Assembly: GCA_001599755.1 (NCBI GenBank)
Contig: BCHX01000006.1
Coordinates: 3,583,336 to 3,647,335 of the forward strand
Source of the DNA: Gliomastix tumulicola
Lineage: Eukaryota; Ascomycota; Sordariomycetes; Hypocreales; Bionectriaceae
Direction: 5' to 3'
DNA: 64,000 nucleotides
Shown piece by piece: positions 1 through 11,839 of this stretch. The notes beneath the pieces are model-generated. The model did not search any database. It had not been told where the DNA came from and was given only the letters and a program-made list of their open reading frames with translations. The stretch's first letter is position 1. Every line of letters starts with the position of its first letter. The position numbers and the translations under genes were made by a program.

Positions 1-1731
1 GGGAGCTGGCCTCGTGGTCTTGCCCCTGAAGTCCTGCCACGTCGCGCCGAATCTGCGTCCCGTCGAGGCTAGGAGGCTCTCCTCCTCGTCCGCTTCGGCA
101 TCCTCATCAAACTCGGTCATGTTGACTCTAGGCGTGCGGAAGAGCGCGGTGACGAAGACAATCAGGAATATGCCCAGGAAGGCAAACTGCGCCCAAAAGT
201 CCACGACGCCAAAGAACGGCCAGGTGATGGTCACGCGGTTGAGGAAGGTCGACATGACGGACGGCGTGCACACATCCTTGGCGTGCTTGTACTTGAGCGC
301 CTCGGAGCAGGGCACAACCAGGTCCGAGTGGCGGCTGCAGTTGGACGATGACTCGTCGGTGCAGAACGTCTGCGTGCCGTAGTGAGAGTACTGGGGGGCG
401 ATGAGCATAGCGAGTGAGTAGTTGATCGCCAACATAATGAGGGCGAGCATGACGGTCGCCATAAGCAAGGCCTGTGGCGCGGTGCGTCCCCGGCGGATCT
501 GGAAGATGCGGACCCAGAGGAAGCGGATGCCAACGGCGGCGATGCCAGAGATGGAGCTGCCAAAGAGGAAGAGCACCAGCAGAGCCATCAGGACGTAGTC
601 GACGGGGAAAGCCTCCGCAGACTTGACAAAGATCCAGTTGAGGGGCTGGAAGACATGAATCTTGCCGAGGATGTATCCGCAGCGGTGCTTGCAAACCGAG
701 TTCTTAGCCTTGTCGATGCCGGTGATCAGCATGGACACCCAGATCAGCACGGAGAGAAGAAGAAGAAGGATGCCTCCGATAAGCTTGATAGGACGGAACA
801 GCGCGCAGATCTTGAGCCAGAACTGGTACACTTTGCTCCGTCCCTCGCCCTGAGCCTCGGCGGCCAGCCGCTCCCTGCGAACGAGTGTCTGCTCCTCCCG
901 AACGAGGGCATCCAGCTCGCGCTGATCCTTGCGAGGCATATCGTCGTGCCGGCCTGCATGGCGCATGTTAAGCTGGCGCTGCCTCTCGCGGTTCTGCTCG
1001 AGCTGCGAGGCTGTCGTCGCAGATAGCTGAGGAGCCGAGATGGACGGGGCGGACTTGATGAGCGAGATGGGGAAGAGAGCAAGTCCAGCACCGGTATAGA
1101 CAATATATAGAAGCGTGCCAACCGTAACGAGAAGACCAAGAGCAAAGGTCAGCGCCTTCTCGCCGTTGTTCTGCGCGACGAGCTTCTTGAAGTAGTCGAG
1201 ATCCCAGTGCGCCTTGGAGCTATCCCCCGCAGCCGGGACAAAGAAGCCCAGCAGGAAGAGGACAACAACGAGGGCGAGGAAGAAAATTGTATATTTGGCA
1301 GCCGAGACGAGACGGCTGAACCATGTCCGACCCTCCTCCTCGAACTCGATCTCGTCGTATTCTTCGAACCAGAAGTACGCGAACGGCATGACGAGCAGGC
1401 ATAGCAGTGCGTCGAACGTGTACAGGCTGTAGTAGACGATGCGTAGGGTAAGAAGAATCTTGTCGACGCGCTCGGGAGTGGCCCATTCTTTCTTCTCGCC
1501 TAGGGAGGACGAGTTCGTCGCGGACACGAGGGCGATGTCGACGGGGAGGAGCAGGATGGTGGCGAGGAGGGCGGTGATGCTGAGGGTCGAGACAACCGTG
1601 ACGATGGCGGATCGCTCGCGCGGGGTCTGCCAGGTGAAGGTCGTTACGATGGCAGCGATGAGGCAGAGGCCGACAGCAACTGCATAGGCGACCCAGATGA
1701 GACTGGTCTGGACGAGGCTGGCGTCAGCCAT
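1..1731 (-). CDS. LMBD1-family multi-spanning membrane protein (probable lysosomal/vacuolar cobalamin transporter), C-terminus cut
   Basis: The frame is open from the ATG at 1731 to the window edge without an intron, giving 577 codons and no stop, so only the last residues are missing. There are about nine hydrophobic segments. The first three lie near the N-terminus, a charged cytosolic loop rich in R/E/Q follows around residues 230-280, and further helices run to about residue 550. An acidic tail begins near residue 555. This layout and length match the fungal LMBR1/LMBD1 family (usually about 580 residues), which acts in endolysosomal membranes and is annotated as a cobalamin transporter in animals. 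Many fungi do not use cobalamin, so the substrate here is inferred by name only. It is divergent from CFT1 and the two share 677 bp of upstream DNA. Confidence 0.85.
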   Translation of the reverse strand, partial: MADASLVQTSLIWVAYAVAVGLCLIAAIVTTFTWQTPRERSAIVTVVSTLSITALLATILLLPVDIALVSATNSSSLGEKKEWATPERVDKILLTLRIVYYSLYTFDALLCLLVMPFAYFWFEEYDEIEFEEEGRTWFSRLVSAAKYTIFFLALVVVLFLLGFFVPAAGDSSKAHWDLDYFKKLVAQNNGEKALTFALGLLVTVGTLLYIVYTGAGLALFPISLIKSAPSISAPQLSATTASQLEQNRERQRQLNMRHAGRHDDMPRKDQRELDALVREEQTLVRRERLAAEAQGEGRSKVYQFWLKICALFRPIKLIGGILLLLLSVLIWVSMLITGIDKAKNSVCKHRCGYILGKIHVFQPLNWIFVKSAEAFPVDYVLMALLVLFLFGSSISGIAAVGIRFLWVRIFQIRRGRTAPQALLMATVMLALIMLAINYSLAMLIAPQYSHYGTQTFCTDESSSNCSRHSDLVVPCSEALKYKHAKDVCTPSVMSTFLNRVTITWPFFGVVDFWAQFAFLGIFLIVFVTALFRTPRVNMTEFDEDAEADEEESLLASTGRRFGATWQDFRGKTTRPAP

Positions 1732-2408
1732 GATGGTGGCGGTGGTGAGGCGTCACCAGCAGTTCGTTCGAGAGAAGACGATTTCGGTGGTGCTGTTAGG
1801 CTGGATGTATGTAGGTAAATAACTCGGGATCGTTGAAGAAGCCTTGGGCCAGAGGCGACGGCGTGTTGTTGACGAATTGGGAGCTCGGTGCTGAGGAAGG
1901 GTTCTGGAATGGAAGAGGAGGGTCTTGAGCTGACCCTGTCAATCAGTTGAGCATCGCTGATGCTTCTCCACTGACGCAATGTCCACGTCTCAAACGGCGC
2001 TACGGAGGTGGCGACATAAGGCAGCTGACAGTCCTTGGGCTTTGTATAGCGGCTACTGGCTGTCTATTATGTCACCCTGTCCCTGATTTCTGATGGACAA
2101 GTAGAGACACATCCTAAAATTCCCCGAACACTCCCCAGTTCTCTGCCCCACTCCCGCTCTACTCATCCAATAGGAAGCCTAAACGTAGCTATCTATCTCC
2201 ACACCAGGGGTCAATGCTGCAAATCGCAGCCTCGCGTTGATTCGCGCATCCAGCACACGAAATCCACCCCAAGCTTTGTCTCGTCTTCAAGACCAGACAC
2301 CGATTATCCAAGCCATTGAACCGCCCTCCTTGCCTCTAGCGATCGCAAACCTCGACAGCAGCCTCGGACGCCGCAGCTTCGAAGGTCGATAATGGTCGAG
2401 GCGCTGAC
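1732..2408. other. Divergent intergenic region (LMBD1 / CFT1)
   Basis: This holds the shared 5' flank of two divergently transcribed housekeeping genes. I see no gene, repeat or clear TATA box in it. Confidence 0.6.
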
Positions 2409-5400
2409 ATGCAGGCCTACACCGAGCTTGCGCCGCCCAGCGCCGTCACCCACTCTCTTTCCCTGCCCTTGACGTCCGCCTCGGCCAACAACCTCGTCGT
2501 CGCCAAAGGCTCGCTCCTCCAAATCTTCGCCATCAAGACCGTTGCCGCCGAGCTCGATGCGACGAAGGACGACAATGCGACCCCGACCGCCGCCGAGCCA
2601 CGCTACGACCATCGCATCAACGACGAGAATGGTCTCGAGTCGTCGTTCCTCGGCGGGGAGTCGCTGATTCTGCGGACCGATAACTCGACCAACACAAAGC
2701 TGGTGCTCGTCGCAGAGATACCACTCGCTGGAACTGTGATCGGCCTGGCTAGGCTGAAGCTTGCCAGCACGACGTCCGGCGGTGAGGCTCTACTCCTGGC
2801 GTATAGGTCCGCCCGGCTGTGCCTGACTGAGTGGGATCCCCAGCGGAACACCCTCGAGACGCTGTCGCTACACTACTACGAGAAGGATGACCTCCAGTCG
2901 GCGCCGTGGGAGCTATCGCTCGGGGAGTATGTCAACTACCTCGCCGCCGATCCGAGCAGTCGCTGCGCCGCTTTCAAGTTCGGGTCGCGAAACCTGGCCA
3001 TCCTGCCATTGAGGGTGTCGGAGCAGGATATAGAGATGGACGGCTGGGACGAAGATCTGGATGGCCCCCGACCGGTCAAGAAGACGGAGACAGCAACAAA
3101 TGGCAATGTTGACGGCGACAGCAAGTCGGAAGCACCGTACAGCTCGTCATTCGTACTCCGCTTGCCCCTCCTCGACCCGAGTCTCCTTCATCCTATCCAT
3201 ATGGCATTCCTTCATGAATACAGAGAGCCTACATTCGGTATCCTGACATCGACGCAACCGAAGTCGACTTCTCTTGGTGTCAAGGACCACCTGACCTACA
3301 AGGTTTTCACCCTAGACCTACAACAGAAGGCTTCCACCACAATTCTGTCCGTGACGGACCTCCCCAGAGACCTTTTCCAGGTCATGGCCCTTCCAGCACC
3401 GATTGGTGGTGCCCTTCTCATCGGCGAAAATGAAATCATCCACGTGGACCAGTCAGGCAAGACGAACGGCGTCGCTGTGAACCCGATGACAAAGAACATC
3501 ACGTCCTTCACCCTATCGGACGAGTCGAGCCTGAACCTGCGCCTCGAAGGGTGCACTATCGAGATACTCTCCATCGAGCTTGGAGATCTTTTACTTATCA
3601 CGAAAGACGGGCGCCTGGCAGTGATCACATTCCGCATTGATGGGCGCACGGTTTCTGGCATTGATATCGGGCTGGTCTCTAAGGAGAGCGGTGGTGAGGT
3701 CATTAAGACGGGCGCTTCCTGCATCTCCAAGCTCAGCAAGAGTGCCCTCTTTGTGGGCAGCGAGAACAGCGACTCGGTCGTATTGGGATGGACCAGGAAG
3801 CAGACACAAGAAAAAAAGCGTAAAGCACGTGCATTTGATCCCGACCTGGACATCGATGTGGATGATCTTGACCTCGACGATGATGAAGACGACGACCTGT
3901 ATGGCAACGACTCAGCCGTGGCAAAGCCGGTTCAGGCTGCCACGGGCTCGCGAGCGGGTGAGATGAGCTTTCGTATTCACGATCGTCTGCTCTCTATTGC
4001 GCCCATTGTCGACATCACATGCGGCCAGCCTTCCGCAAGCCTCAACGACGAGGACCTTAAACTGTCCAAAGGAGTTATATCAGACCTGTCACTCGCCTGT
4101 GCCGTCGGTAAGGGGAGGGCTGGGTCCTTGGCTATACTCAACCGCCAGATCCAGCCCAAAGTTGTGGGGAGTTTCGACTTCCCCGAGGCCCGTGGATTCT
4201 GGACGATGTGTGTCAAGAAGCCGGTGCCCAAACCTCTGGCGACTAGTGCTCCCGGAGGTGGCGCCGGAGACTTCGACACTGTATCACAGTACGACAAGTA
4301 TATGATTGTCGCTAAGGTCGACCTTGACGGATATGAGACATCAGATGTATACGCCCTGACGGCGGCCGGGTTCGAGAGTATCAAGGACACCGAGTTCGAG
4401 CCGGCAGCTGGATTCACGATCGAGGCCGGTACGATGGGGAAGAAGATGCGCATCATTCAGGTGTTGAGATCTGAAGTGCGGTGTTACGACGGAGGTATGT
4501 GTTGTGCTAGCTACGAACCGGAAGAACCAAGCTAACTCGATACACAGCTCTTGGTCTTGCTCAGATCATACCCATGCTTGATGAGGAGACTGGTGCAGAG
4601 CCGCGGGCGGTGAGCGCCAGCATCGCTGATCCGTACCTCTTGCTCATCCGCGATGATAGCAGCGTCTTTGTGGCGCAGATCGATAACAGCAACGAGCTGG
4701 AGGAGATTGAGAAACCCGGAGGTCTGATCACGACGACGAAGTGGGTGGCCGGATGTCTCTACACCGATACCAAGGGCGTTTTCCAGCAGTCCCAAGGCGA
4801 CAAAGGGGCAGAGGTCGGCGAAAAGGTCATGATGTTTCTGCTCAGCGCCTCTGGTGCTCTATATGTGAGTCCAACAAGCCTCCTAGCTATATTGCGTGGG
4901 GATATACTGACCCTTAGATTAGGTATATGCGTTACCCACTCTGAAAGAGCCCGTGTACATCACTGAAGGGCTATCATATATCCCGTCGCTGCTCTCAAAC
5001 GACTTCACCGTACGAAAGGGGACGGTCAAAGAGAAGCTATCAGAGATCTTAGTTGCTGATCTGGGCGACGCCACCTCCCAAAGCCCATACCTTATCGTGA
5101 GTGTGACTTCTCTGGCCACGAAATCTCGAGGCTAACTTCTACAGCTACGCCACGCCACAGACGACCTCACCATATACGAGCCGATGCGCTACCAGCCCGG
5201 CGACGACTCATCTCTCACAGCTACGCTTCAATTCAAGAAATCTGCCAACTCAGTCCTGGCCAGAAGCCCCCCGGCCCGTAAAGCACCACAAAACGACGAC
5301 GATGATGACGAAGAGCCCTCCCGCTTCGTGCCCCTCCGAACCTGCGCCAATGTCAACGGCCACAGCACAGTGTTCCTCCCCGGCCCATCGCCGAGTTTTG

Positions 5401-6949
5401 TGGTCAAGTCCAGCAAGAGTATACCTCGCGTCGTCGGTGTCGAGGGCGCTGGAGGCGTGCGCGGCATGAGCACGTTCCACACGGAAGGCTGTGACAGAGG
5501 TTTCATCTACGCTGACTCAGAAGGTGTGGCGCGTGTAGCGCAGCTCCCGCCGAACACAGACTTTGCGCAGCTAGGAATCTCAGTGAAGAAGATGCCGTTG
5601 GACACGGAGGTCAGGCAGATCGCATACCACGTGCCGACAGAGACCTACATTGCTGGCTGCATTTCATATGACGCCTTCGAGCTACCGCGAGATGATGATT
5701 ATCACAAGGAATGGGCTAGAGAAGCACTCAGCTTCCCACCCAACTTAGCTCGCGGTGTGCTCAAGCTCATCAACCCGACGACTTGGACTGCCATCGACAC
5801 GCACGAGCTGGAACCGGGCGAGTCCATCGAGAGCATGAAGAGCCTCAACCTCGAAGTCTCAGAGGAGACCAAGGAGCGCCGGATGGTCCTCGCCGTCGGG
5901 TCTGCCCTGTCCAAGGGAGAAGATCTGCCCACGCGAGGCCGCATCCAAGTCCTCGACATCGTAGCCGTCATCCCCGAGCCCGGACGCCCGGAGACGAACC
6001 GCCGGCTCAAGCCCATCGCCAAGGAAGACATCCCGCGCGGCGGCGTCACGGCGCTCTCGGAGATCGGCACGCAGGGGCTGATGCTCATCGCCCAGGGGCA
6101 GAAGTGCATGGTCCGCGGCCTCAAGGAGGACGGGTCGCTGCTCCCCGTGGCGTTCCTAGATATGAACTGCCATGTTGCGTCGGCAAGGGCACTCCCGCGC
6201 ACGGGACTGTGCGTCATCTCGGATGCGTTTAAGGGCGTCTGGTTCGCGGGGTACACCGAAGAGCCGTACACGTTCAAGGTGCTCGGCAAGACGGGGAGTA
6301 GAGTACCCGCGCTCGTTGCCGACTTCCTCCCGGACGGCCAGGACCTTGGAATCGTGGTGGTAGACGCCGAAGGGGACATGCACATTCTCGAGTTCAACCC
6401 CGAGCGTAAGTCTCCCCTCCTTCCATGATTGAATGACTGATAACTAACGCTGGTCTAGATCCCAAATCCCTCCAGGGCAACCTCCTCCTCCACAAGACGA
6501 CCTTCTCCGTCACCCCCAACCAGCCCTCCTCCTCCCTCCTCCTCCCCCACGCCTCCAACGACGCCTCCCACGTGCTCCTCCTCGCGAGCCCCTCGGGCCA
6601 CATCTCCTCCCTCGCGCCGCTCCCGGAGCCCGTCCACCGCCGCCTCCTCTCCCTGCAGACGCAGCTGCTCTCCCTGCTGCCCGCCGTCGCGGGTCTCAAT
6701 CCCAAGACCCACCGCGCGCCGTCCGCGTCGTCGGCGGCGTATGCGAACTCGGGCGGGCGGGCCGTCGGCGTGGATACGGCCAGCGGACGCAGCGCGCAGG
6801 TCGTCGACGGGGAGGTGCTGAGACGGTGGACGGAGATGGGGAGTACGAAGCGTGTTGAGGTCGCGGGCAAGTGCGGGTATGACGGTGTCGATGGTTTGCG
6901 GGCTGAGGTTGGACGGGTGTCGGGTTGGAGCGGGCTGGATTATTTCTGA
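2409..6949 (+). CDS. cft1: Cft1, CPSF160-type subunit of the mRNA cleavage and polyadenylation factor
   Basis: The protein has 1442 residues in five exons: 2409-4494, 4548-4864, 4923-5096, 5145-6405 and 6459-6949. All introns are 48-58 bp with GT..AG ends. In intron 2 the acceptor at 4921-4922 is used, because the nearer AG at 4916-4917 would bring in a stop after eight codons. The N-terminus (MQAYTELAPPSAVTHSLSLP) is the typical fungal Cft1 start. The chain is a WD-type beta-propeller protein with an acidic Asp-rich linker near residues 475-500 and a CPSF_A region in the C-terminal third. Known role: a scaffold subunit of the nuclear cleavage/polyadenylation complex that recognises the poly(A) signal region. 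Rse1 and Ddb1 have the same architecture but other N-termini. Confidence 0.93.
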
Positions 6950-7411
6950 TGTTGAATACGATACGGTTTTGAAAATGGAGGTTTGATATCAGCAGGCTTC
7001 AGACTACGTACGGTACACATTAAGGATCATTTGAGAGAATACTCGATAGGACATATATCATTGAGCAATACTGCTGATGTATACCATCTCCCGTACAAGA
7101 TAAAACTCTGACCTTTAGAACAATGAATCCCCCGAGTCTACCCCGTCCATGCATAAACGGGTACCCTAATATATATCCCGGACAAGGGCACGCAAGTCCC
7201 GTCCTCTAGTCCATATCAAACCCGTTGAAGAAGTTCGTCGTCTAGACGGTTGAGCAGGTGTAACGAAACAAAAAGAAATAAAAACGCCTGCGAGCTAGTA
7301 CAATGATCGTCTGTAGTGCGAGGTCCAGCTCGATAAACATATTTAAAACAGTGTCTTGGATGCACGTTGCGCAACAAATCTCCGCTTGCTCTGCGATCTC
7401 ATATCGGTCAT
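6950..7411. other. Convergent 3' flanks of CFT1 and the Pal1 gene
   Basis: This is an AT-rich stretch between two converging genes. I see only 3' untranslated sequence and short T/A-rich tracts. Confidence 0.5.
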
Positions 7412-9235
7412 TTATCGCACGCTCTCAGCCGGGGCGTCCTTCTTCCTCCTGATGCTGCCGAAGCGCTTCTTAAGCCCCTCGCTCAGCTTGTTGCCCGACT
7501 TCCCCGTAGTGTTGCTGCGGTGCACGCCGAAGCCGCTGCTGGATGCCTCAGCTCCGTCAGCAGCGCCGTGGCTGCGGCTGCGCTGGCGGAAAGGGACGGT
7601 CATCTCGATGCCCTCGGGGCGTAGGAGGACCTCGCGCTGCTTCATCTTCTTGTGGTCGCGCTCAATAGTGTACGAGGGCTCACCCTTACCCTTAAGATCA
7701 TCAGGGTGGTATTGCTGGTAGGTACTGTCAGTATGGATGTCACTTGAGCATGAAAGAGGGAAGACTCACTACTCCGTCCCATCGCTTATAGGCACCGCCG
7801 GGGGCGTCCGGCTCCCTCATAAGGTCCGCGCCCTCGCTATAGTGCATGAGCTTGCCGCTGAAGTCGTGCGCGCCACTAGGCACAGTAGCCGTCCCCTGGA
7901 GCGGGACGTGCTTCTGCAGCGAGTCCTCGATGTACTCCCTGGGCGTGGCCCTGAGGGCCTCCATGTTGCTGTCCCGCACGGCGGCGAGGGGCGAGTACTT
8001 CTCGTCGAGATTCCGCGAGGCCAGCGTGGCGTCGTAGGGCCCACCATGGTGGTAGCTGCCGCCGATGGTGTCCAGGGCGTCAATGGTATCAGTCTGTGAC
8101 GCGGCGGAGCGGTGCCGACGGTGCGAGGAGCGGTGGTGCGGGTGGCGATCGGCCGCCTTGTTCTCGCGCTTGATCATGTCGAGCGGACGGTGGGACATGT
8201 CGCCGGGGAAGCGCTGGGGGAGAGATGTGTTGCGACGGTGCTGGTGTCCGCTGCTCGCGCTGCGTTGAGGCAGCTGCTGGCTCAGAATCTGGCGATGGTT
8301 GGCTGCGCTACTGCTACTGCGGTGGTGCGCACTCTGCGCGTCCTGGTATGCGGACGTGGAGCGGGGTCTGGTACGGCGGTCAGACGTCGAGGGCGGGTGG
8401 TCTGCCACCTTCCTGTAGGACGGGGGCCGCGTGCTGCCTGTGCTGCTGTCGCTGCTGCCGGACGGTGTGCGGTCGACGGCGATGCGGGGTGTTCTAGTGG
8501 GCGTCGTCGTCGGCGAGTACTTGTCCGAGAACGGGTTCGAGGGGTGGAAGCTCGAGGCCGTCGGGCTGGCCGAGGGAGGCGGCGTGTACGGGTTTTGGTG
8601 GGAGATCTTGCTGGACGACGACTTGGGTGTCTTGTCGCCGCTCGACTTCTTCTTGTCGCTGCTGGAGCTGCTGCCGCTGCTCTTGCGAGGCTTGCTGTAC
8701 TGGACTTGGGATTCTCTCAGCTCGGCGGCGTGGATCTGGCTCGGCTCGGGCGCTGTCAATGGGTCGAGCAGGTATTTCTGCGCCTGGGGACGAGGTGTCA
8801 GTGTCTGTGGTGTCTATGGGAGTCGAATTGGCAAATTGATGATATGGAAAGAGAAGGAAGAGGGATCGGTTGGGAAGCTGGATAGCTGCAGGTGACGTGG
8901 GCGAGGCCCGGAAGTCTAATCGGCCTTCCGGGCATTATCGCACAGCGACGTCACGTCACTTCCAGCGATTGGGTGTCACTGCAGTGCCACTCCAGCGAGA
9001 AAAAATCAGGCTCAAGCCCAGGGCAGCCGCGCCGCTGGACGTGTCAACAGTGGAGCCTGCCCGGTGCCCTGAAAGCTTATCGCGGTCGCTGATCAGTGAG
9101 CGATGACGCTGGAAGCCCGCTATGACGCAACGGGAAAGCGCTAGGCGCATCTGCTGGGAACCTCGGGGAGGGAAGAGTACACGTAATCGCATTGCGCTGC
9201 ACTGCACCTACCCATTCTTTGTCCATTGAATCCAT
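7412..9235 (-). CDS. Pal1-family cell morphology protein
   Basis: The proposed exons are 9235-9212 (eight codons), 8783-7770 and 7714-7412, giving 446 residues. The last intron (55 bp, GTGAGT..CAG) is clear. The first (428 bp, GTAGGT..CCCCAG) is inferred: exon 2 is open upstream to an acceptor and has no ATG of its own, and the short ATG exon ends in phase on a good donor. Residues about 20-190 are a Ser/Pro/His-rich disordered region. A conserved block near residues 220-345, with motifs TIDALDTIGGSYHHGGPYDA and YKRWDGV, is the Pal1 signature, and the tail is basic (KKRFGSIRRKK). In fission yeast Pal1 is a membrane-associated protein of growth sites needed for cylindrical shape and linked to endocytic patches. 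The family call rests on the conserved block. The first exon is the weak point. Confidence 0.75.
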
Positions 9236-9566
9236 GGCTGTGGTCTGTGGTTGCGGGAGGAAGGGACTCCCAGGGTCTTGTCGTCGTGTTGGTGGCAGTT
9301 GGGGGCGCCTTTTGTGTGTTCGGTTTATGGGCGTCGGGTGACTGTGACTCTTTGTAGGTGGGCTGTGTCTCAGTGTCACACGACAGGCGCAACGTCCAGG
9401 AACTGGTGTCGGGGCGGGTGCAGAAACGAGGATGGGAAAACAAAAACCAGACCTCTTTCAAAGAGAACAGAGGAGAGAAAATAAATCAAAGGGTGCGGAG
9501 AGCTTGCAGGGTGCGGGACAGCAGCTCTTTATGACCGGAGCTCTGGCAGTTGATTTCCCGTTTAGG

Positions 9567-9604
<38 letters not shown>

Positions 9605-9986
9605 CACCTGAGGAATTTCGCAGATGGGGAATCACACGCACGCCCCCTTTTTGACTTCCACTCTCTCTCTCATTGTTCAGCCGGCGTGATGTGAGTTGTG
9701 ATAGACTGGCCCTGCTAGTGTGGTGACTTCGGCCTGGTCGGGTACGTGTGACCTGCGCTTCCGACTGGAGGGGAGACTTGGGAGGGAAGAGGGGGACGTG
9801 GCCTGAGGGTGGCTGAGTCGAGCAGGCCCGGACTCGGGGCGTCTAGACGCTTCTCCAGTGTCCGGGGCGGTCTGGATTTGAGTCGTACCTGTCCAGACTG
9901 TGCTAACTTCCCGACGGACTTCAGGTACGCGGCCCGGGATGAGCCACCATTTAGATATTCGTATGTCACCCAGTGAATTATTTGAG
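9236..9986. other. Intergenic, with a CA microsatellite
   Basis: This is upstream of the Pal1 gene. Apart from the CA repeat I see no gene that I can support. A minus-strand frame over about 9715-10083 is open but shows no recognisable product. Confidence 0.5.
9572..9603. repeat. (CA)16 microsatellite
   Basis: There are sixteen uninterrupted CA units, about 340 bp upstream of the proposed Pal1 start codon. Tracts of this kind vary in length between strains. Confidence 0.95.
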
Positions 9987-10446
9987 CTACAGAGAATAGG
10001 GCAGCTGTCCGCGCTTCACGCGGTCGGCCACGCCATCGTTGATCCTCCCGCAATCCTGTGTGCCCTTTCGCTTCTGGCAGCATCGCGGCACGGCCAGGAC
10101 CTGGATCCCGACGTACTCGGTTGGGTCCACGTGGAAGGGCATGTATGTATTCGTATACACGCCCCCGTCGTCCTCGATCTCAGTGATGTTGATCTGCAGC
10201 ACCTCCGGGTCGGTGTCCTCGGCAGGGACATTGTGGTCAAACGTCGCGCCGTAGTAGTCGACTCTTCAGTTGGATTTGTCAGTGGGTAGAGTGCATCGTT
10301 GCCGATGGTGAGCAGGAGCTTACTCCTTGCCAAAGATCCAACCCAGATATTCATCCCTCACGACCAACTCCCCCCGCACGTTGGGAATCCGGCTCTCGGC
10401 CGTAGAGAGCGCGGTACGTTAGTCTCGCAAGCTCGGGTCCCGCTGG
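9987..10446 (-). CDS. Unrecognised two-exon coding candidate, 5' end not found
   Basis: Two minus-strand segments join well: 10446-10324 and 10263-9987, across a 60-bp intron with GTAAGC donor, a CACTGAC branch site and an AAG acceptor. The joined frame encodes about 133 residues that read like a folded protein, including RDEYLGWIFGKEVDYYGATF and NITEIEDDGGVYTNTYMPFH. It ends at a stop at 9987. Upstream of 10446 there is a possible acceptor (CTCAG) but no start exon in phase that I can support. I do not recognise the family. The C-terminal 30 residues after position 10075 look less protein-like, so another intron or a broken end is possible. It may be a real small gene or the 3' part of a decayed one. 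Confidence 0.35.
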
Positions 10447-11839
10447 CTGAGGGAAGGGAGGAGGATGCGAGCACAGGTCAACTCGCCATTGCACGCCTGG
10501 AACAAGCCTCTCAACGGCAACGAAGGAGCCCTCAATCTAAATGCAGAGAGGCCTGCCATGCGGTGGCAAATGGAACTGGTGATGTGGTGTGTGGAGGCAG
10601 GCGGGGAGGTACAGTGGGAGGGTCATCTGAGGTGCCTGAAGACGATGCTGCGTCTCAAAGGCAAGGTAAGCACAATATGGGATTACTGATCTGTGCCTGA
10701 GCTACGCTTCCAATGATTCGTTCCGTGTGGTCATTTGGGGGCGTAGAATCCCGTCCTAATGCAGCCCGAGGCCTGGGCATCAGAAACGGTTATGATCCCC
10801 CGCATGCTCGGTGCCTGCCGACTGCCAGGGACCACGAACTGCTAGGTGGTTACCTGAGATCCTCCTATAGGCGGTATTCCTAAATGGATTTTTTCGATTT
10901 TCGCAGCGCATGTCGTGATAATCTCGCAATGCGGAAGGCTGTACTTCCAAAGGTTGGTTTGCGTCTATTGCCCATAACAAAGTCCTCACAGCTACGTCAT
11001 CGGCCCCGGTTACAAAGCCATGATTAACGCCAGGAACGTGAGCTCAGGTCAGCGTCAGCATGAGAGGGTAAGAAGCTCGCGAGGTGTCCGAGGGGCATCA
11101 TAATGGTGCCTGGCTCCAGATTAGTAAGGAGTATGGCAGGTAGAGAGAGGTACGAGGAGGGAGTCTTTGCCAGATGAGACACTGTCTCGATAAATGCATG
11201 TGAAGGTTGATCCCCACTAACGGTTAGGCCAGAAGCGCTAAAGTAGGTGACATAAAATTTTCATCATGCCCCTGCGAGTCATAGCAGCGTCAAGCTCGGC
11301 ATTAGTGTCACCTATTTGACAGCCGTCAACATCGCCAGAATCGCTGATCAGCCTCCCAAATCCACGATCGTCGATCCCCTTCAAACTCTGCGGGCTCCTT
11401 TCCCGGCGGGAGCTTCTCAGCAGCGCAACATTGTTCTGCCGTCTCACGCCAGCCACTGGTCCGAGCAAGGTCTAGCGGGTGTGAGGATCGTGAGCCGAAG
11501 AGGGTGCCAGGGGAAGAGAAAAAAAAGTCCTCATCCACAGCGACCGACCTGATCCTCGACTTCGCGACGCACCAGCCATGAATCTAAACACGGCCTCTTG
11601 CCAGGGGCTGTGATGGGATCTGCTATCAACATTACCTAGGGACAGGCGAAGACTTGCGGTCAGGAAGGGATACACGGGGGATCATTGACTTCTGGTGGCG
11701 CCATTCAAGGAGGAAGCACTCGACAAGGGATCCTCAAGCCAACCGGGGTTGTTGACATTGATACCCTTTTTGGACGTACCAGCACCGTGTCCCAGGTCGT
11801 CGATGAGTTGAGGCTCTTCCTCCCTACTCACCCTTCCCA
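10447..11839. other. Intergenic, about 1.4 kb before USB1
   Basis: Only short open frames lie on either strand, with no recognisable domain. The missing 5' exon of the upstream candidate could lie near 10500-10700. A plus-strand frame from 11685 runs into the USB1 frame but ATG 11840 is the better start. Confidence 0.4.
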
